From: Bin5 sp963662575
GTDB lineage: Bacteria; Chloroflexota; Anaerolineae; Caldilineales; Caldilineaceae
Assembly: GCA_963662575.1 (NCBI GenBank)
Contig: OY759723.1
Location: 2,976,001-3,040,000, forward strand
Direction of reading: 5' to 3'
Length of the DNA stretch: 64,000 nucleotides
A program made the translations under genes and the position numbers. The notes below the pieces were generated by a model. That model was not told the origin of the DNA, did no database searches, and saw nothing but the letters and a program-made list of their open reading frames with translations. Every line of letters starts with the position of its first letter. The stretch's first letter is position 1. Below, piece after piece: positions 27,450 through 36,870 of this stretch.

Positions 27450-28301
27450 ATGATGGGCGACCTCTCGCCCGACGCCCACGCGCCCGCCGACCGCCGCGGG
27501 TCTGAGGCGGACGGCGGGCTCGTCCTGACCTTGACTTCCGGTAAAGGAGGCGTAGGTAAGACGACAACCACCGCAAACGTGGGTACAGCCCTGGCGATGG
27601 CCGGTCAACGCGTGATCGTTGTAGATGCCGACATCGGCTTGAGAAACCTGGATATTGTCATGGGGCTGGAAAGCCAGGTTGTTTACAATCTGGTTGATGT
27701 GATTGAGGGGCGCTGTTCTCTACATGAATCGCTGGTGCGAGACAAGCGCGTAGGCGAACTGTACCTTCTTCCGAGTTCCCAGACTCGCGACAAGACGGCG
27801 ATCGCACCCGATCAGATGATGACTCTCTGCGAGGAACTGCGTGCTATCGCCGACTTTGTCCTTGTGGACTCCCCTGCTGGCATAGAATTGGGTTTCCAGA
27901 ATGCGATCGCCGCTGCTTCGGAAGTCATCATTGTAACCACGCCGGAAGTCAGCGCTTTGCGGGACGCCGACAAAGTCATCTACCTGCTTGAGCGAGACAT
28001 GAACATTCAGGCGCGACTCATCATCAATCGGTACAACCCTCGGCTCGTCCGGCGAAAGGAGATGATCACCCGTAACAGTATTTTGGACATATTGAGTATA
28101 GATCTGTTGGGTATTGTGCCCGAGGATGATCAGATTATCGTTTCGGCAAACAAAGGTTGGCCCGTGGCTCTTGAACGAAAAAAATATGTCAGCCGCGCCT
28201 ACCACAATATCGCCCAGCGCCTGCTCGGCTACAATGTCCCTCTGATCAAGTTTCAGGAGATCAGCTGGCCGGAACGGCTCAGGCGACTCATCGGGCTATA
28301 G
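27450..28301 (+). CDS. minD: septum site-determining ATPase MinD
   Basis: 283 residues from the ATG at 27450, chosen over a longer frame (27330) that would overlap minC by more than 100 bases. The deviant Walker A is TSGKGGVGKTTTTANVG (Lys32, Lys37), followed by VVDADIGLRNLDIVMGLE, LVDSPAGIE and VITTPEVSALRDADKVI-type segments. The last ~12 residues (SWPERLRRLIGL) are a good amphipathic membrane-targeting helix. About 25 extra residues precede the P-loop. No minE follows; rodA starts 22 bases later. Confidence 0.94.
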   Translation: MMGDLSPDAHAPADRRGSEADGGLVLTLTSGKGGVGKTTTTANVGTALAMAGQRVIVVDADIGLRNLDIVMGLESQVVYNLVDVIEGRCSLHESLVRDKRVGELYLLPSSQTRDKTAIAPDQMMTLCEELRAIADFVLVDSPAGIELGFQNAIAAASEVIIVTTPEVSALRDADKVIYLLERDMNIQARLIINRYNPRLVRRKEMITRNSILDILSIDLLGIVPEDDQIIVSANKGWPVALERKKYVSRAYHNIAQRLLGYNVPLIKFQEISWPERLRRLIGL

Positions 28302-28323
28302 CTGACCGCCACTGGAATACTCG

Positions 28324-29406
28324 ATGTTCAGACATTTCGACAAGCCCCTTTTCTTTGCCGTGCTACTCCTCTGTGGTATCGGCATTGCCATGACCTACAG
28401 CGCCACTATAACGACCATCGACCTGGCCGACTACTGGCAGAGGCAGCTTCTCTTCACGATCTTGGGCGCGATCGCGCTCGTCACCGCTGCCCTCTTCGAC
28501 TACAGGCATCTGGAGCTGCTGGCCCAACCGAGCTACTTCTTGCTGTTGGCTTCGCTGGTGGCCGTCTTCTTAGTGGGCGAAGTAAAAAATGGTGCCCAAC
28601 GCTGGCTGGACCTGGGCAGAACCGATGTCCAGCCCACCGAGGCCGGGAAATTCCTGCTAATCGTCTTTCTCGCCTGGTACCTGAGCCGCTTTCAGGATCG
28701 TATTCGTAGAATCTCCTATCTTTTGGGAGTCGTTGTCCTCCTGCTCATTCCCCTGGGTCTTGTATACATCCAACCGGATCTGGGAATGGCCGTCACTCTT
28801 GCGTTTATCAGCGGAACGTTGATTCTCATCAACGGAGTGCGTCTGACCCATGTCCTGCTCGGCATTGCCTCCCTTGGGGCTGCATGGCCGATTCTGCAGG
28901 GAACGCTTCAGGACTACATGGTGGAACGGATTGAGATTTTTCTTGATCCAGGCTCGAACCCCGATGCAGCGTTTAACGTACAACAGGCGCTGATCAGCAT
29001 TGGCAACGGCGGGTGGATTGGGATGGGTTGGGGCGAGGGATCACAGAATCAACTGCACTTTTTGCGCGTTCGACATACAGACTTCATCTTCAGCGTCATG
29101 GCCGAAGAACTGGGCTTTGTTGGCACAATCATGGTTCTGTTGTTACTGTTCTTTGTTATCTGGCGCCTGGTGCGCATCGCTGACCTCGCCCAGGACCAGT
29201 TCGGCAGACTGATTACGCTGGGCGTAGCCTCATTGATCTTTTTCCAGACCTTCGTCAACGTCGGCATGAATTTGGCAATCCTGCCGGTTACCGGCATGAC
29301 ATTGCCATTCCTGAGCTACGGCGGCAGCAGTCTGGTTTCGATGATGATAGCGGTGGGATTGGCGCAGAGCGTCGTCATGCGCCATCGCAAAATGGAGTTT
29401 TCGTAG
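28324..29406 (+). CDS. rodA: peptidoglycan glycosyltransferase RodA (SEDS family)
   Basis: A 360-residue polytopic SEDS protein with about ten membrane helices that polymerises glycan strands with PBP2. Hallmarks are MTYSATITT at the first periplasmic loop, GAQRWLDLGRTDVQPTEAGK, YIQPDLGMAVTLA, GWIGMGWGEGSQNQLHFLRVRHTDFIFSVMAEELGF, and the C-terminal GMTLPFLSYGGSSLVSMM. The genetic pairing with mreBCD and PBP2 favours RodA over FtsW. It ends the shape/division run and faces nuoN of the first nuo cluster. Confidence 0.95.
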   Translation: MFRHFDKPLFFAVLLLCGIGIAMTYSATITTIDLADYWQRQLLFTILGAIALVTAALFDYRHLELLAQPSYFLLLASLVAVFLVGEVKNGAQRWLDLGRTDVQPTEAGKFLLIVFLAWYLSRFQDRIRRISYLLGVVVLLLIPLGLVYIQPDLGMAVTLAFISGTLILINGVRLTHVLLGIASLGAAWPILQGTLQDYMVERIEIFLDPGSNPDAAFNVQQALISIGNGGWIGMGWGEGSQNQLHFLRVRHTDFIFSVMAEELGFVGTIMVLLLLFFVIWRLVRIADLAQDQFGRLITLGVASLIFFQTFVNVGMNLAILPVTGMTLPFLSYGGSSLVSMMIAVGLAQSVVMRHRKMEFS

Positions 29407-29454
29407 CTGTAGCGGTGAGTTGGCCACCTCCGGTTGGCCAGTGGCGGCCATTGA

Positions 29455-30921
29455 CTATTGGCCCAGACCTCTCAACATGCCGGTCCATAGTCCCGGCTGC
29501 AGGCCGATTACAACCACGGCGACAGCAGCGACTGTAACTACGAAGAGTGAGGAGCGAGAAGTGAGAATAGAGAGGGGTTCAGTCTCTTCCCCATCCTCTA
29601 CCGAAGGTTGGAAATACATAGCCACCACGATCCGTAGATAGTAGTAGGCGCTGATGGCGCTGTTGAGAACTCCGATCACCACCAGCCAGGCCCAGCCGGC
29701 CTCCACGGCCGCCTTGAAGACCAGAAACTTCCCGAAAAAGCCGGCCAGCGGTGGAATTCCGCTCAGACTGAGCATGAAAATAGCCATCGCCGCGGCCAGA
29801 GCCGGGAACCGTTCGGCGATGCCGGCTAAGTTGCTTTGCTCCACATCATTTTCACTACCATATTTCTTCTCCAGGGCAATAATTACCGCGAACGCGCCCA
29901 CATTCATGAACGCATAGGAAAAGAGATAGAACGCAGCCGCCGACGAAGCGGCGCCGGTCCCTGCCACGAGCGCGATCAGGATGTTGCCGGCGTGGGCGAT
30001 GCCGGAATAGGCCAGCATCCGCTTCACACTGCTCTGGCGCAAAGCCGTCAGGTTGCCTACCGTCATGGTCAGAATGGCCAGGACTGCCAGCGGCGCGGCC
30101 CATTGATCATGGAAGGAAGGGAGCGCAGTCATCATCAGCCGGAAGAAGCCGGCAAACGCCGCCGCCTTGGTGCCGACGCTCATAAAGGCAGTTACCGGTG
30201 TCGGCGCGCCCTGGTATACGTCCGGCGTCCACATATGGAAGGGGACCAGGCTCACTTTGAAGCCAAATCCTACCAGCAAGAGCGCAATGCCAGGAAGGAC
30301 CAGTGAAGGGTTGCCGCCGCCTGCTGTGAGCGTCTCGTGGATGCGAGTGTATTGGGTGCTGCCGCCGGCACCGTAAAGCAGCGCCGAGCCGTAGACGAAG
30401 AAGGTGCTGGCAAACGCCCCCAGCAAAAAGTATTTCATGGCAGCTTCTATGCTACGAGGGCTTTCGCGGTAGAAGCCGCATAGAATGTAGAGCGCCAGCG
30501 AAAAAATCTCCAGGGCAATGAAAAGGACAATCAGGTTCGTAGCCGTGCCCATTAACATCATGCCGACTATCGCCAGCAGTTGCAGAGAGTAGAAGGCCCC
30601 CCCTTGGCGCTCAATGGCTGGAAGATAGTTGCGGCTCAGCAAAACACCGAAAATGCCGGCGATCAGGATTACCAGCCGCACGCTCAACGCAAAACCGTCC
30701 GAAACTGCTCCGTTCAGATATTCGACCGGCGGCCTGCCCCAAATCAACAGCGATGCGCCGATGCCCAATAGGAGGATGGCAACCGAAAGACCGGCCAGCA
30801 GCGGTGCTCCGTCTTCTCCACGTCGCCCGATGTCAACAATCATCAGGACCAGCACGCCAACCGCCAGCACAAGCTCCGGCAGCAGAACTATAGCATTGTC
30901 AAAGAGTAAAGCGGTGTCCAT
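29455..30921 (-). CDS. nuoN: NADH-quinone oxidoreductase subunit N (complex I set 1)
   Basis: A 488-residue antiporter-like membrane subunit of the complex I arm, with about 14 helices and the proton-channel lysines and glutamate of the family. Visible are YFLLGAFASTFFVYGSALLYG, GFGFKVSLVPFHMWTPDVYQ, LRQSSVKRMLAYSGIAHAG and LSLSGIPPLAGFFGKF. It is the last gene of the minus-strand nuo run, five bases after nuoM. It is convergent with rodA. Confidence 0.95.
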   Translation of the reverse strand: MDTALLFDNAIVLLPELVLAVGVLVLMIVDIGRRGEDGAPLLAGLSVAILLLGIGASLLIWGRPPVEYLNGAVSDGFALSVRLVILIAGIFGVLLSRNYLPAIERQGGAFYSLQLLAIVGMMLMGTATNLIVLFIALEIFSLALYILCGFYRESPRSIEAAMKYFLLGAFASTFFVYGSALLYGAGGSTQYTRIHETLTAGGGNPSLVLPGIALLLVGFGFKVSLVPFHMWTPDVYQGAPTPVTAFMSVGTKAAAFAGFFRLMMTALPSFHDQWAAPLAVLAILTMTVGNLTALRQSSVKRMLAYSGIAHAGNILIALVAGTGAASSAAAFYLFSYAFMNVGAFAVIIALEKKYGSENDVEQSNLAGIAERFPALAAAMAIFMLSLSGIPPLAGFFGKFLVFKAAVEAGWAWLVVIGVLNSAISAYYYLRIVVAMYFQPSVEDGEETEPLSILTSRSSLFVVTVAAVAVVVIGLQPGLWTGMLRGLGQ

Positions 30922-30926
30922 AGCAG

Positions 30927-32465
30927 TTAGTGGATTGTGGTCAATGGATTGTTGTCGAAATCTTGCGGCAGCTGGAAACTGCTATCCACCAGCCACTCGT
31001 CACCAACTGCTGGAGACTGGACGACTTCCAGCGCCGCAACAGAGGGATTGATCTTGTCCAGGAAGAAATTGGGCGCTAGTCCGATTGCGAAAAAGAGCAG
31101 TACAAACGGTACCAGCTGACCGATTTCCTTCCAGTTCAGGTCGGGCAGGTTTTCCTTGAAATTGGCGGGATTCGTCAGCGCGCCCTGTGCCACCTGCCTG
31201 AATGCATGCAGCAGATACCAGGCGGCCAGGATGACGCCGGCTGTACCGAGGACGGCGAATATCGGGGAGCTCGCGTACGTGCCCAGCAAAATCGTAAACT
31301 CGCCTATAAAGCCGTTCAGCCCCGGAAGTCCAGCGCTGCTCAGCGCCACCACCAGGAAAAAGTACGAAAAAACCGGTACGCTGGCCCATAGGCCTCCGTA
31401 ATCCTTCAGCAGCCGTGTATGGCGCCGCTCGTAGAGCATCCCTACCATCAGGAAGAGCGCGCCTGTGCTGAGGCCGTGATTTACCATCTGCAGCACCGCA
31501 CCACTAATCGCCTGTTCATTCAAAGCGAAAATGCCCAGCACAATGAAACCCATGTGCGCGACCGAAGAATAGGCCACCAGTGATTTCAGATCTTTCTGGG
31601 CAAGCGCCACCAGCGCGCCGTAAAGGATGCCAACGATTGCCAGAACCGATATGAGCGAAGAATAGTTGGAGACGGCAGCCGGGAATAGCGGTAAGGCAAA
31701 GCGCAGGAAACCGTATGTCCCCAATTTCAGGAGCACACCAGCCAGAATGACGGATCCGGCGGTCGGGGCCTCCACGTGTGCATCGGGTAACCATGTATGA
31801 AAGGGAAACAGTGGAACCTTGATCGCGAAAGCCAGCGCGAAGGCCAGGAAGGCCAGCTGCTGTATTCCGGGGGGTAGACCCGCGCTCTGCAGCTCCAGCA
31901 GGTTAAATGTGCCGGCTTCGAAGTAGAGGGCCAGAATTGCCACCAGCATCAGCGCTGACCCAGCCAGTGTGTACAGGAAAAACTTGATCGCGGCGTATAT
32001 GCGATTCTGACTGCCCCACTTGCCAATCAGGAAGGCCATTGGGATCAGGCTGAACTCCCAGAAAACGTAGAACAGCACTAGATCCAAGGCAAGAAAGACG
32101 CCCAGCACAGCCGTCTCCATCAGCAGCATCAGCGCCAGATAGCCGCCAATATTCTGCTTGACGTGCTGATTGCTGAACGCCACTGCGATCGGCATCAATA
32201 GCGTCGTCAGTAGCACCAGCCACAGACTGATCCCATCCACACCCAGATGGTAATAGATGTTCAGGTCCGGCATCCAGGCGTAACGCTCCACGAACTGCAT
32301 GTCCGGGATCTCCTGCCAGCCGGGCAGTAGTAGGAGGCTGACCACGAAGGTCACGATAGTCGCGCCGAAAGCCAGCCCCTTTTTGAGGCTATCGCTCGGC
32401 GCCAGCAGGACGATGATCGCGCCGACCAGGGGCAAGAATGTTAGAATCGAAAGCATAGAATACAC
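30927..32465 (-). CDS. nuoM: NADH-quinone oxidoreductase subunit M (set 1)
   Basis: A 512-residue antiporter-like proton-pumping subunit. Motifs are YYHLGVDGISLWLVLLTTLL, LVLFYVFWEFSLIPMAFLIG, FALAFAIKVPLFPFHTWLPD, AHVEAPTAGSVILAGVLLKL and LVAYSSVAHMGFIVLG. Key channel residues (Glu in VFWEF, Lys in AIKVP, His in AHVEAPT) are intact. It lies between nuoL and nuoN. A paralogue (51517-53115) is in the second cluster. Confidence 0.95.
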   Translation of the reverse strand: MYSMLSILTFLPLVGAIIVLLAPSDSLKKGLAFGATIVTFVVSLLLLPGWQEIPDMQFVERYAWMPDLNIYYHLGVDGISLWLVLLTTLLMPIAVAFSNQHVKQNIGGYLALMLLMETAVLGVFLALDLVLFYVFWEFSLIPMAFLIGKWGSQNRIYAAIKFFLYTLAGSALMLVAILALYFEAGTFNLLELQSAGLPPGIQQLAFLAFALAFAIKVPLFPFHTWLPDAHVEAPTAGSVILAGVLLKLGTYGFLRFALPLFPAAVSNYSSLISVLAIVGILYGALVALAQKDLKSLVAYSSVAHMGFIVLGIFALNEQAISGAVLQMVNHGLSTGALFLMVGMLYERRHTRLLKDYGGLWASVPVFSYFFLVVALSSAGLPGLNGFIGEFTILLGTYASSPIFAVLGTAGVILAAWYLLHAFRQVAQGALTNPANFKENLPDLNWKEIGQLVPFVLLFFAIGLAPNFFLDKINPSVAALEVVQSPAVGDEWLVDSSFQLPQDFDNNPLTTIH

Positions 32466-32523
32466 ACCGATGAATGGTCGCTAATTTTCACCGACCATGT
32501 GCGGCCGGAACAGTTGCTGTCCG

Positions 32524-34434
32524 TTAGCCGCCGATTACTAACCACAGTAGTAATGCCACTACCCCGCAGAAAAGACTCAGCGCATATGTGGGTACCAACC
32601 CGTTGTGGACTTTGCGCAAAGCGCCGCCCATCGCCAGATTCGCCTGACCGACAAGATTGACAGCGCCGTCAACTACTCCGTGGTCTACTACCTGTGAGAA
32701 CCAACTGGCGAGGTCAAGCAGCGGATTCACGATCCAGGCCGCGTATATCTCATCCACATACCATTTGTTGCGGGCGATTGGCTCCAACGGACTGAGCAGC
32801 TTTGTAATGCCGGTGGAAAACCTCCCGGCGCCGGTGGCAGGACCCTTGACATACCGTCCATAGGCCAGACCTACGCCGGCTATTGCCACAAGCGCGCTCA
32901 CCACCAACAGCACCAATTCCATCGGAACGCTCGGATGGAATGCCGGCGCGCCAACGGCCCCTTCCAGGTAATGTTCCATCGTCAGCAGGAATGGCAGGTT
33001 CAAGACTCCGCCGATCACCGCCAGCGCCGCCAATACCCAGAGAGGCCTAGTCATTATCGACGGGCTCTCATGCGCGTGCTCGTGGATGTGCTGATCGCGT
33101 GCCTCGCCCCAGAAAGCCATGAAGACCGCCCTAAAGCTGTAGAACGCGGTCAATAGAGCTGTGAACAGACCGATCAGATAGAGAAGAATGTTGTGATTGG
33201 CAACATGCAGCAGAATGCCATCTTTGGAAAAGAACCCGGACAGCAACGGCAGGCCAGCCAGAGCCGACGCGCCGATCAGGAATAGTAGGTACGTCGTCGG
33301 CATCTTGGCGCGCAGATTTCCCATCTTGCGAATATCCAACTCGCCGTCAGGAAGGCCATGCATGACGTTGCCCGCGGCCAGAAAGAGCAGCGCCTTGAAG
33401 AATGCATGCGTCACCAGATGAAAGATGGCAAAAGCGTATGCACCGACACCTACACCCAGCATCATGAAGCCCAGTTGAGAAATCGTCGAGTAGGCGAGGA
33501 TCTTTTTCAGATCCACCTGCGTCAGCGCGATCGAAGCCGCCAGCAGCGCGGTCAGACCACCCACCCAGGCCGCGAGACTGCCTGCCGCCGGCGCCAGCTC
33601 CCACAAGACGTGCGTCCGCGCGATCATGTATATGCCGGCCGTTACCATCGTCGCTGCATGGATTAGCGCCGAAACCGGCGTCGGGCCGGCCATAGCGTCA
33701 GGCAACCAGACGAACAGGGGCAACTGGGCGCTCTTGCCAGTCGCGGCCAGCAAGAGTAGCAGACAGATTGCCGTCGCCGCGCCGGTGGTCAACGCGCCGG
33801 CCCCGGCGAAAACCTCGTCAAATACAACCGAGCCGACTCCGGTCCAGAGCAGGAAAATGGCCAGCATCATGCCAAAGTCGCCGATCCGGTTGACCAGAAA
33901 AGCCTTTTTGCCGGCATCGGCGTAGTGGCCGTAGGACTCGTCATGCCGGTCAAAATAGAATCCAATCAGCAGGTACGACGCCAGCCCCACGCCCTCCCAA
34001 CCGACAAACATCCCCACAAAATTGTTGCTGAGAATCAGCACCAGCATCGCCAGGATGAAAAAGTTCAGGTAAACGAAAAAGCGCTGAAAGTTCTGTTCGC
34101 CGTGCATGTAGCCGCCGGCATAGATGTGGATCAGTGCGCCAACGCCAGTTACAACCAGCGCCATCGTAACGCTCAGCGGGTCAATTAACAGTGCCGCCGG
34201 CGCGTGGAAGCTGCCGATAGTGATCCAGTCCCACATATGAACGGTCGCGGTCCGGTGATGCTCATCCAGGCCTGACAGACCAAAGAAGAGACCCAGGCTG
34301 ACCACAAAGGATAGGACCACCGCGAAGGACGCCGCCAGATGGATGCCCCGCTCGCCCAGTTTGTCGCCGACAAACAGGTTTACCAACGCGCCCAAGGCAG
34401 GGAAAACAAGGATAAGCCAGGCTAATTCCAGCAT
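32524..34434 (-). CDS. nuoL: NADH-quinone oxidoreductase subunit L (set 1)
   Basis: A 636-residue terminal antiporter-like subunit with the lateral helix at its C-terminus. Motifs are FVGWEGVGLASYLLIGFYF, ATGKSAQLPLFVWLPDAMAG, PTPVSALIHAATMVTAGIYM, ILAYSTISQLGFMMLG and ALLFLAAGNVMHGLPDGE followed by LDIRKMGNLRAKMP. The loop after GNVMHG is short here, in contrast to the 740-residue NuoL of the second cluster, which has a histidine-rich insertion at this point. It is preceded by a 105-base gap holding a heptamer array. Confidence 0.95.
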   Translation of the reverse strand: MLELAWLILVFPALGALVNLFVGDKLGERGIHLAASFAVVLSFVVSLGLFFGLSGLDEHHRTATVHMWDWITIGSFHAPAALLIDPLSVTMALVVTGVGALIHIYAGGYMHGEQNFQRFFVYLNFFILAMLVLILSNNFVGMFVGWEGVGLASYLLIGFYFDRHDESYGHYADAGKKAFLVNRIGDFGMMLAIFLLWTGVGSVVFDEVFAGAGALTTGAATAICLLLLLAATGKSAQLPLFVWLPDAMAGPTPVSALIHAATMVTAGIYMIARTHVLWELAPAAGSLAAWVGGLTALLAASIALTQVDLKKILAYSTISQLGFMMLGVGVGAYAFAIFHLVTHAFFKALLFLAAGNVMHGLPDGELDIRKMGNLRAKMPTTYLLFLIGASALAGLPLLSGFFSKDGILLHVANHNILLYLIGLFTALLTAFYSFRAVFMAFWGEARDQHIHEHAHESPSIMTRPLWVLAALAVIGGVLNLPFLLTMEHYLEGAVGAPAFHPSVPMELVLLVVSALVAIAGVGLAYGRYVKGPATGAGRFSTGITKLLSPLEPIARNKWYVDEIYAAWIVNPLLDLASWFSQVVDHGVVDGAVNLVGQANLAMGGALRKVHNGLVPTYALSLFCGVVALLLWLVIGG

Positions 34435-34508
34435 AAGTCCCTCAATAGCAGCACTTACTCGTAAGCTCTCAAACCCTGGCTAATCCCGTGAAAGTCCGGG
34501 TCCACCAA

Positions 34509-34536
34509 GAACTGAAAACTGAAAACTGAAAACTGA
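34509..34536. repeat. heptamer tandem repeat in the nuoK-nuoL gap
   Basis: Four tandem copies of a 7-base unit (GAACTGA/AAACTGA) in the 105-base space between nuoK and nuoL. It lies just beyond the 3' end of nuoK on the minus strand. Confidence 0.75.
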
Positions 34537-34539
34537 TTT

Positions 34540-34845
34540 CTACCACTTCAGCAGATTGATCTCATCGATATTGAGGCTCTTCTGATGGCGCACATTGGCA
34601 ATCAGAATTGCTAAACCGACTGCGACTTCGGCTGCGGCAACGGCCATAATCATGAATACGAAAATCTGCCCTTCGAGATTGCCCCACTGACGGGCGAGCG
34701 CGATCAAAGTCAGGTTCACGCTGTTAAGCATCATCTCGATGCACATGAAAATGATCAATGCATTGCGGCGCAACAAGACGCCGGTGGCGCCGACGGTAAA
34801 GATCATGGCGGCCAGGACCAGATAATAGCTTGTCTCTAACATCAT
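34540..34845 (-). CDS. nuoK: NADH-quinone oxidoreductase subunit K (set 1)
   Basis: A 101-residue membrane subunit with three helices and the two conserved glutamates (in FMCIEMMLNSVNL and AVAAAEVAVGLAI) that form the half-channel near the E-channel. Length is typical. The ATG overlaps the nuoJ stop by four bases, so translation is probably coupled. Confidence 0.95.
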   Translation of the reverse strand: MMLETSYYLVLAAMIFTVGATGVLLRRNALIIFMCIEMMLNSVNLTLIALARQWGNLEGQIFVFMIMAVAAAEVAVGLAILIANVRHQKSLNIDEINLLKW

Positions 34846-35387
34846 TCGTTCGCCTTGACAGACGGGATGCCTTCGCCTGCGCCCTCCGGCTGCCGTCCCA
34901 GCACCAGCGCGCCGATCAGCGCTACCAGCAAGAGAAGAGCAACCAGTTCAAATGGAAGAATGTAATTGGTAAAGAGTTCGATACCGACGGCCTTTGGTGT
35001 GCCGCCCTGCAAAATCGCGACGCCATCTTCAGTCGGAGCCATCATGCGCGAAAGCGCGCTATATGAGATCACCAGCAGCAGAATAGTGCCCAGCGCGATG
35101 CCTGCGGTACGACTCCACGCCCGATGCGCCGCGCTGAAGTCGTTCGTATCTCCACCAATGAGCATAATCACAAAGAGTATCAGGATAACTATGCCCCCGG
35201 CGTAGACAATCACCTGCGCCGCCGCCAGAAACTGTGCATCGAGCGTGATATACAGCACAGCCAGCGTGGCGAAGTTGGTCAGCAGAAACAGCGCGCTGTG
35301 AACCGGCTGGCGGCTTGTGACCACGCCCAGCGCTGCGGCCAGGCTGACTGCGCCCACTAGCAGGAAAAAGAGAAGCGACAAACTCAT
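34842..35387 (-). CDS. nuoJ: NADH-quinone oxidoreductase subunit J (set 1)
   Basis: A 181-residue membrane subunit with five helices. The conserved third-helix segment is FLAAAQVIVYAGGIVILILFVIM, where family members have the pi-bulge and key tyrosine. A C-terminal tail of about 20 hydrophilic residues follows. It lies six bases after nuoI and overlaps nuoK by four. Confidence 0.94.
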   Translation of the reverse strand: MSLSLLFFLLVGAVSLAAALGVVTSRQPVHSALFLLTNFATLAVLYITLDAQFLAAAQVIVYAGGIVILILFVIMLIGGDTNDFSAAHRAWSRTAGIALGTILLLVISYSALSRMMAPTEDGVAILQGGTPKAVGIELFTNYILPFELVALLLLVALIGALVLGRQPEGAGEGIPSVKANE

Positions 35388-35393
35388 GAAATA

Positions 35394-35864
35394 TTACTCC
35401 GGTCGAATGATGACCTTGGGCATGCCGGGATTGAGCAGTTCCTCTTTTGTAAGCACAAAATCTTTGCGTTCGTAATTGGCCATGGCGAAGTCGTGACCGA
35501 GAACAATGGCCTCGGTCGGACAGGCCTCTTCACAATCGCCGCAAAAGACGCAGCGCAACAGATTCAATTCGTAGACACTGGCGTGACGCTCCCCTGGCGA
35601 GAGCGGGGAATCAGGGTCGTTCTCAGCCGCCTGGACGTAAATCGCTTCAGTGGGGCAGGCCGCCTCGCACAGACAGCAGCCAATGCAGCGCTCCAGGCCG
35701 TTGGCATAGCGCCGCAGCTCATGGCGGCCGCGGAAGCGTGGGTATATCGGAATATCATCGTGGGGGAACTCCACCGTGACCGGCTTCTGGCGAAGGTGTT
35801 TCAACGTCACGCCCATCGCCTTGCCGATCTCGTTCGCGCCCTTCAGAAAATCGCCCAACTCCAT
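35394..35864 (-). CDS. nuoI: NADH-quinone oxidoreductase subunit I (set 1)
   Basis: A 156-residue peripheral-arm subunit carrying clusters N6a and N6b. Both 4Fe-4S motifs are complete: CIGCCLCEAACP and CVFCGDCEEACP. It passes electrons from NuoG to NuoB. The second cluster of membrane subunits in this window has no NuoI copy. Confidence 0.95.
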   Translation of the reverse strand: MELGDFLKGANEIGKAMGVTLKHLRQKPVTVEFPHDDIPIYPRFRGRHELRRYANGLERCIGCCLCEAACPTEAIYVQAAENDPDSPLSPGERHASVYELNLLRCVFCGDCEEACPTEAIVLGHDFAMANYERKDFVLTKEELLNPGMPKVIIRPE

Positions 35865-35889
35865 TGAAATCCTCTTTTCGCTGCGGTTC

Positions 35890-36870
35890 CTACTTCAGGA
35901 AAACGGCCAACACTGCCGAAATGCACACATACACCAGGCCCAGCGGCAACATGAACTGCCAACAGAACTTCATCAGCTGGTCGTAGCGCGGCCGGCCGAC
36001 GCTGGCTCGTACCCAGATGAAAAGAAAGAGCAGAATCACCACCTTGATAAACAGATAGATGGGACCCAGCCAGATGTATTGCTCAGCGAAAGGACCCTTC
36101 CAACCGCCAAAGAATAGGGTCGCCATTATCGCGCTGGTGGAGATCATGTTGACATACTCGGCGATGAAGAACAGCGCAAATTTCATGCCGCCGTACTCCG
36201 TCTGAAAACCGGCTACCAACTCGTTCTCCGTTTCCGGCAGGTCAAATGGGCTGCGATTGGTCTCGGCCAGAATACAGATAAAGAAAAACGGGAAGGCCAA
36301 CCACAACCAGATCCACTCCCACCAGGGGCGGACGCCCTCAACCAGGTCGACCAGGCTGAAGCTGCCGGCCAGAATCAGAATGCTGACCAGAAAGAGGCCC
36401 AATGGCAGTTCATACGAGACCATCTGCGCAGCCGAGCGCAACGCGCCGAGCAGCGAATAGTTGTTGTTGCTGCCCCAGCCCGCCAAAATAATGCCGTAGC
36501 TCTCGATTCCCGCCACCGCCAGAATCCACAGAAAGCCAATACTTACATCGGCGATGGCGGGTGTCCCCTTGGCGATAGGAATGACCGCCCAGATGATCAG
36601 CGCCGGCACAAGCGCCAGAGCCGGGGCCAGCAGATAGACCGGCTTGTCAACGTGATTGGGGATGATCTCTTCTTTGAAGAACGCCTTCACCGCGTCCGCG
36701 GCCGGCTGCAAAAGGCCGAATTTTCCTGCCCGATTCGGGCCGTATCGAATCTGGAAGCGGGCCAGCAGTTTGCGCTCGTACCAGGTCAGGTAGGCGAAAC
36801 CGGTCAGCAGAACGAAAATCAGTATCAGCGCGCGGATGGCCGGGAAGACCAAGAGCTGTAACCAGTCCAT
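35890..36870 (-). CDS. nuoH: NADH-quinone oxidoreductase subunit H (set 1)
   Basis: A 326-residue, eight-helix subunit that forms the quinone tunnel and links the arms. Motifs are YERKLLARFQIRYGPNRAGK, GLLQPAADAVKAFFKEE, ILAGWGSNNNYSLLGALRSA, AQMVSYELPLGL, and ETNRSPFDLPETENELVAGF followed by QTEYGGMKFA. These are the intact quinone-site loops. It begins immediately after the nuoG stop. Confidence 0.95.
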   Translation of the reverse strand: MDWLQLLVFPAIRALILIFVLLTGFAYLTWYERKLLARFQIRYGPNRAGKFGLLQPAADAVKAFFKEEIIPNHVDKPVYLLAPALALVPALIIWAVIPIAKGTPAIADVSIGFLWILAVAGIESYGIILAGWGSNNNYSLLGALRSAAQMVSYELPLGLFLVSILILAGSFSLVDLVEGVRPWWEWIWLWLAFPFFFICILAETNRSPFDLPETENELVAGFQTEYGGMKFALFFIAEYVNMISTSAIMATLFFGGWKGPFAEQYIWLGPIYLFIKVVILLFLFIWVRASVGRPRYDQLMKFCWQFMLPLGLVYVCISAVLAVFLK

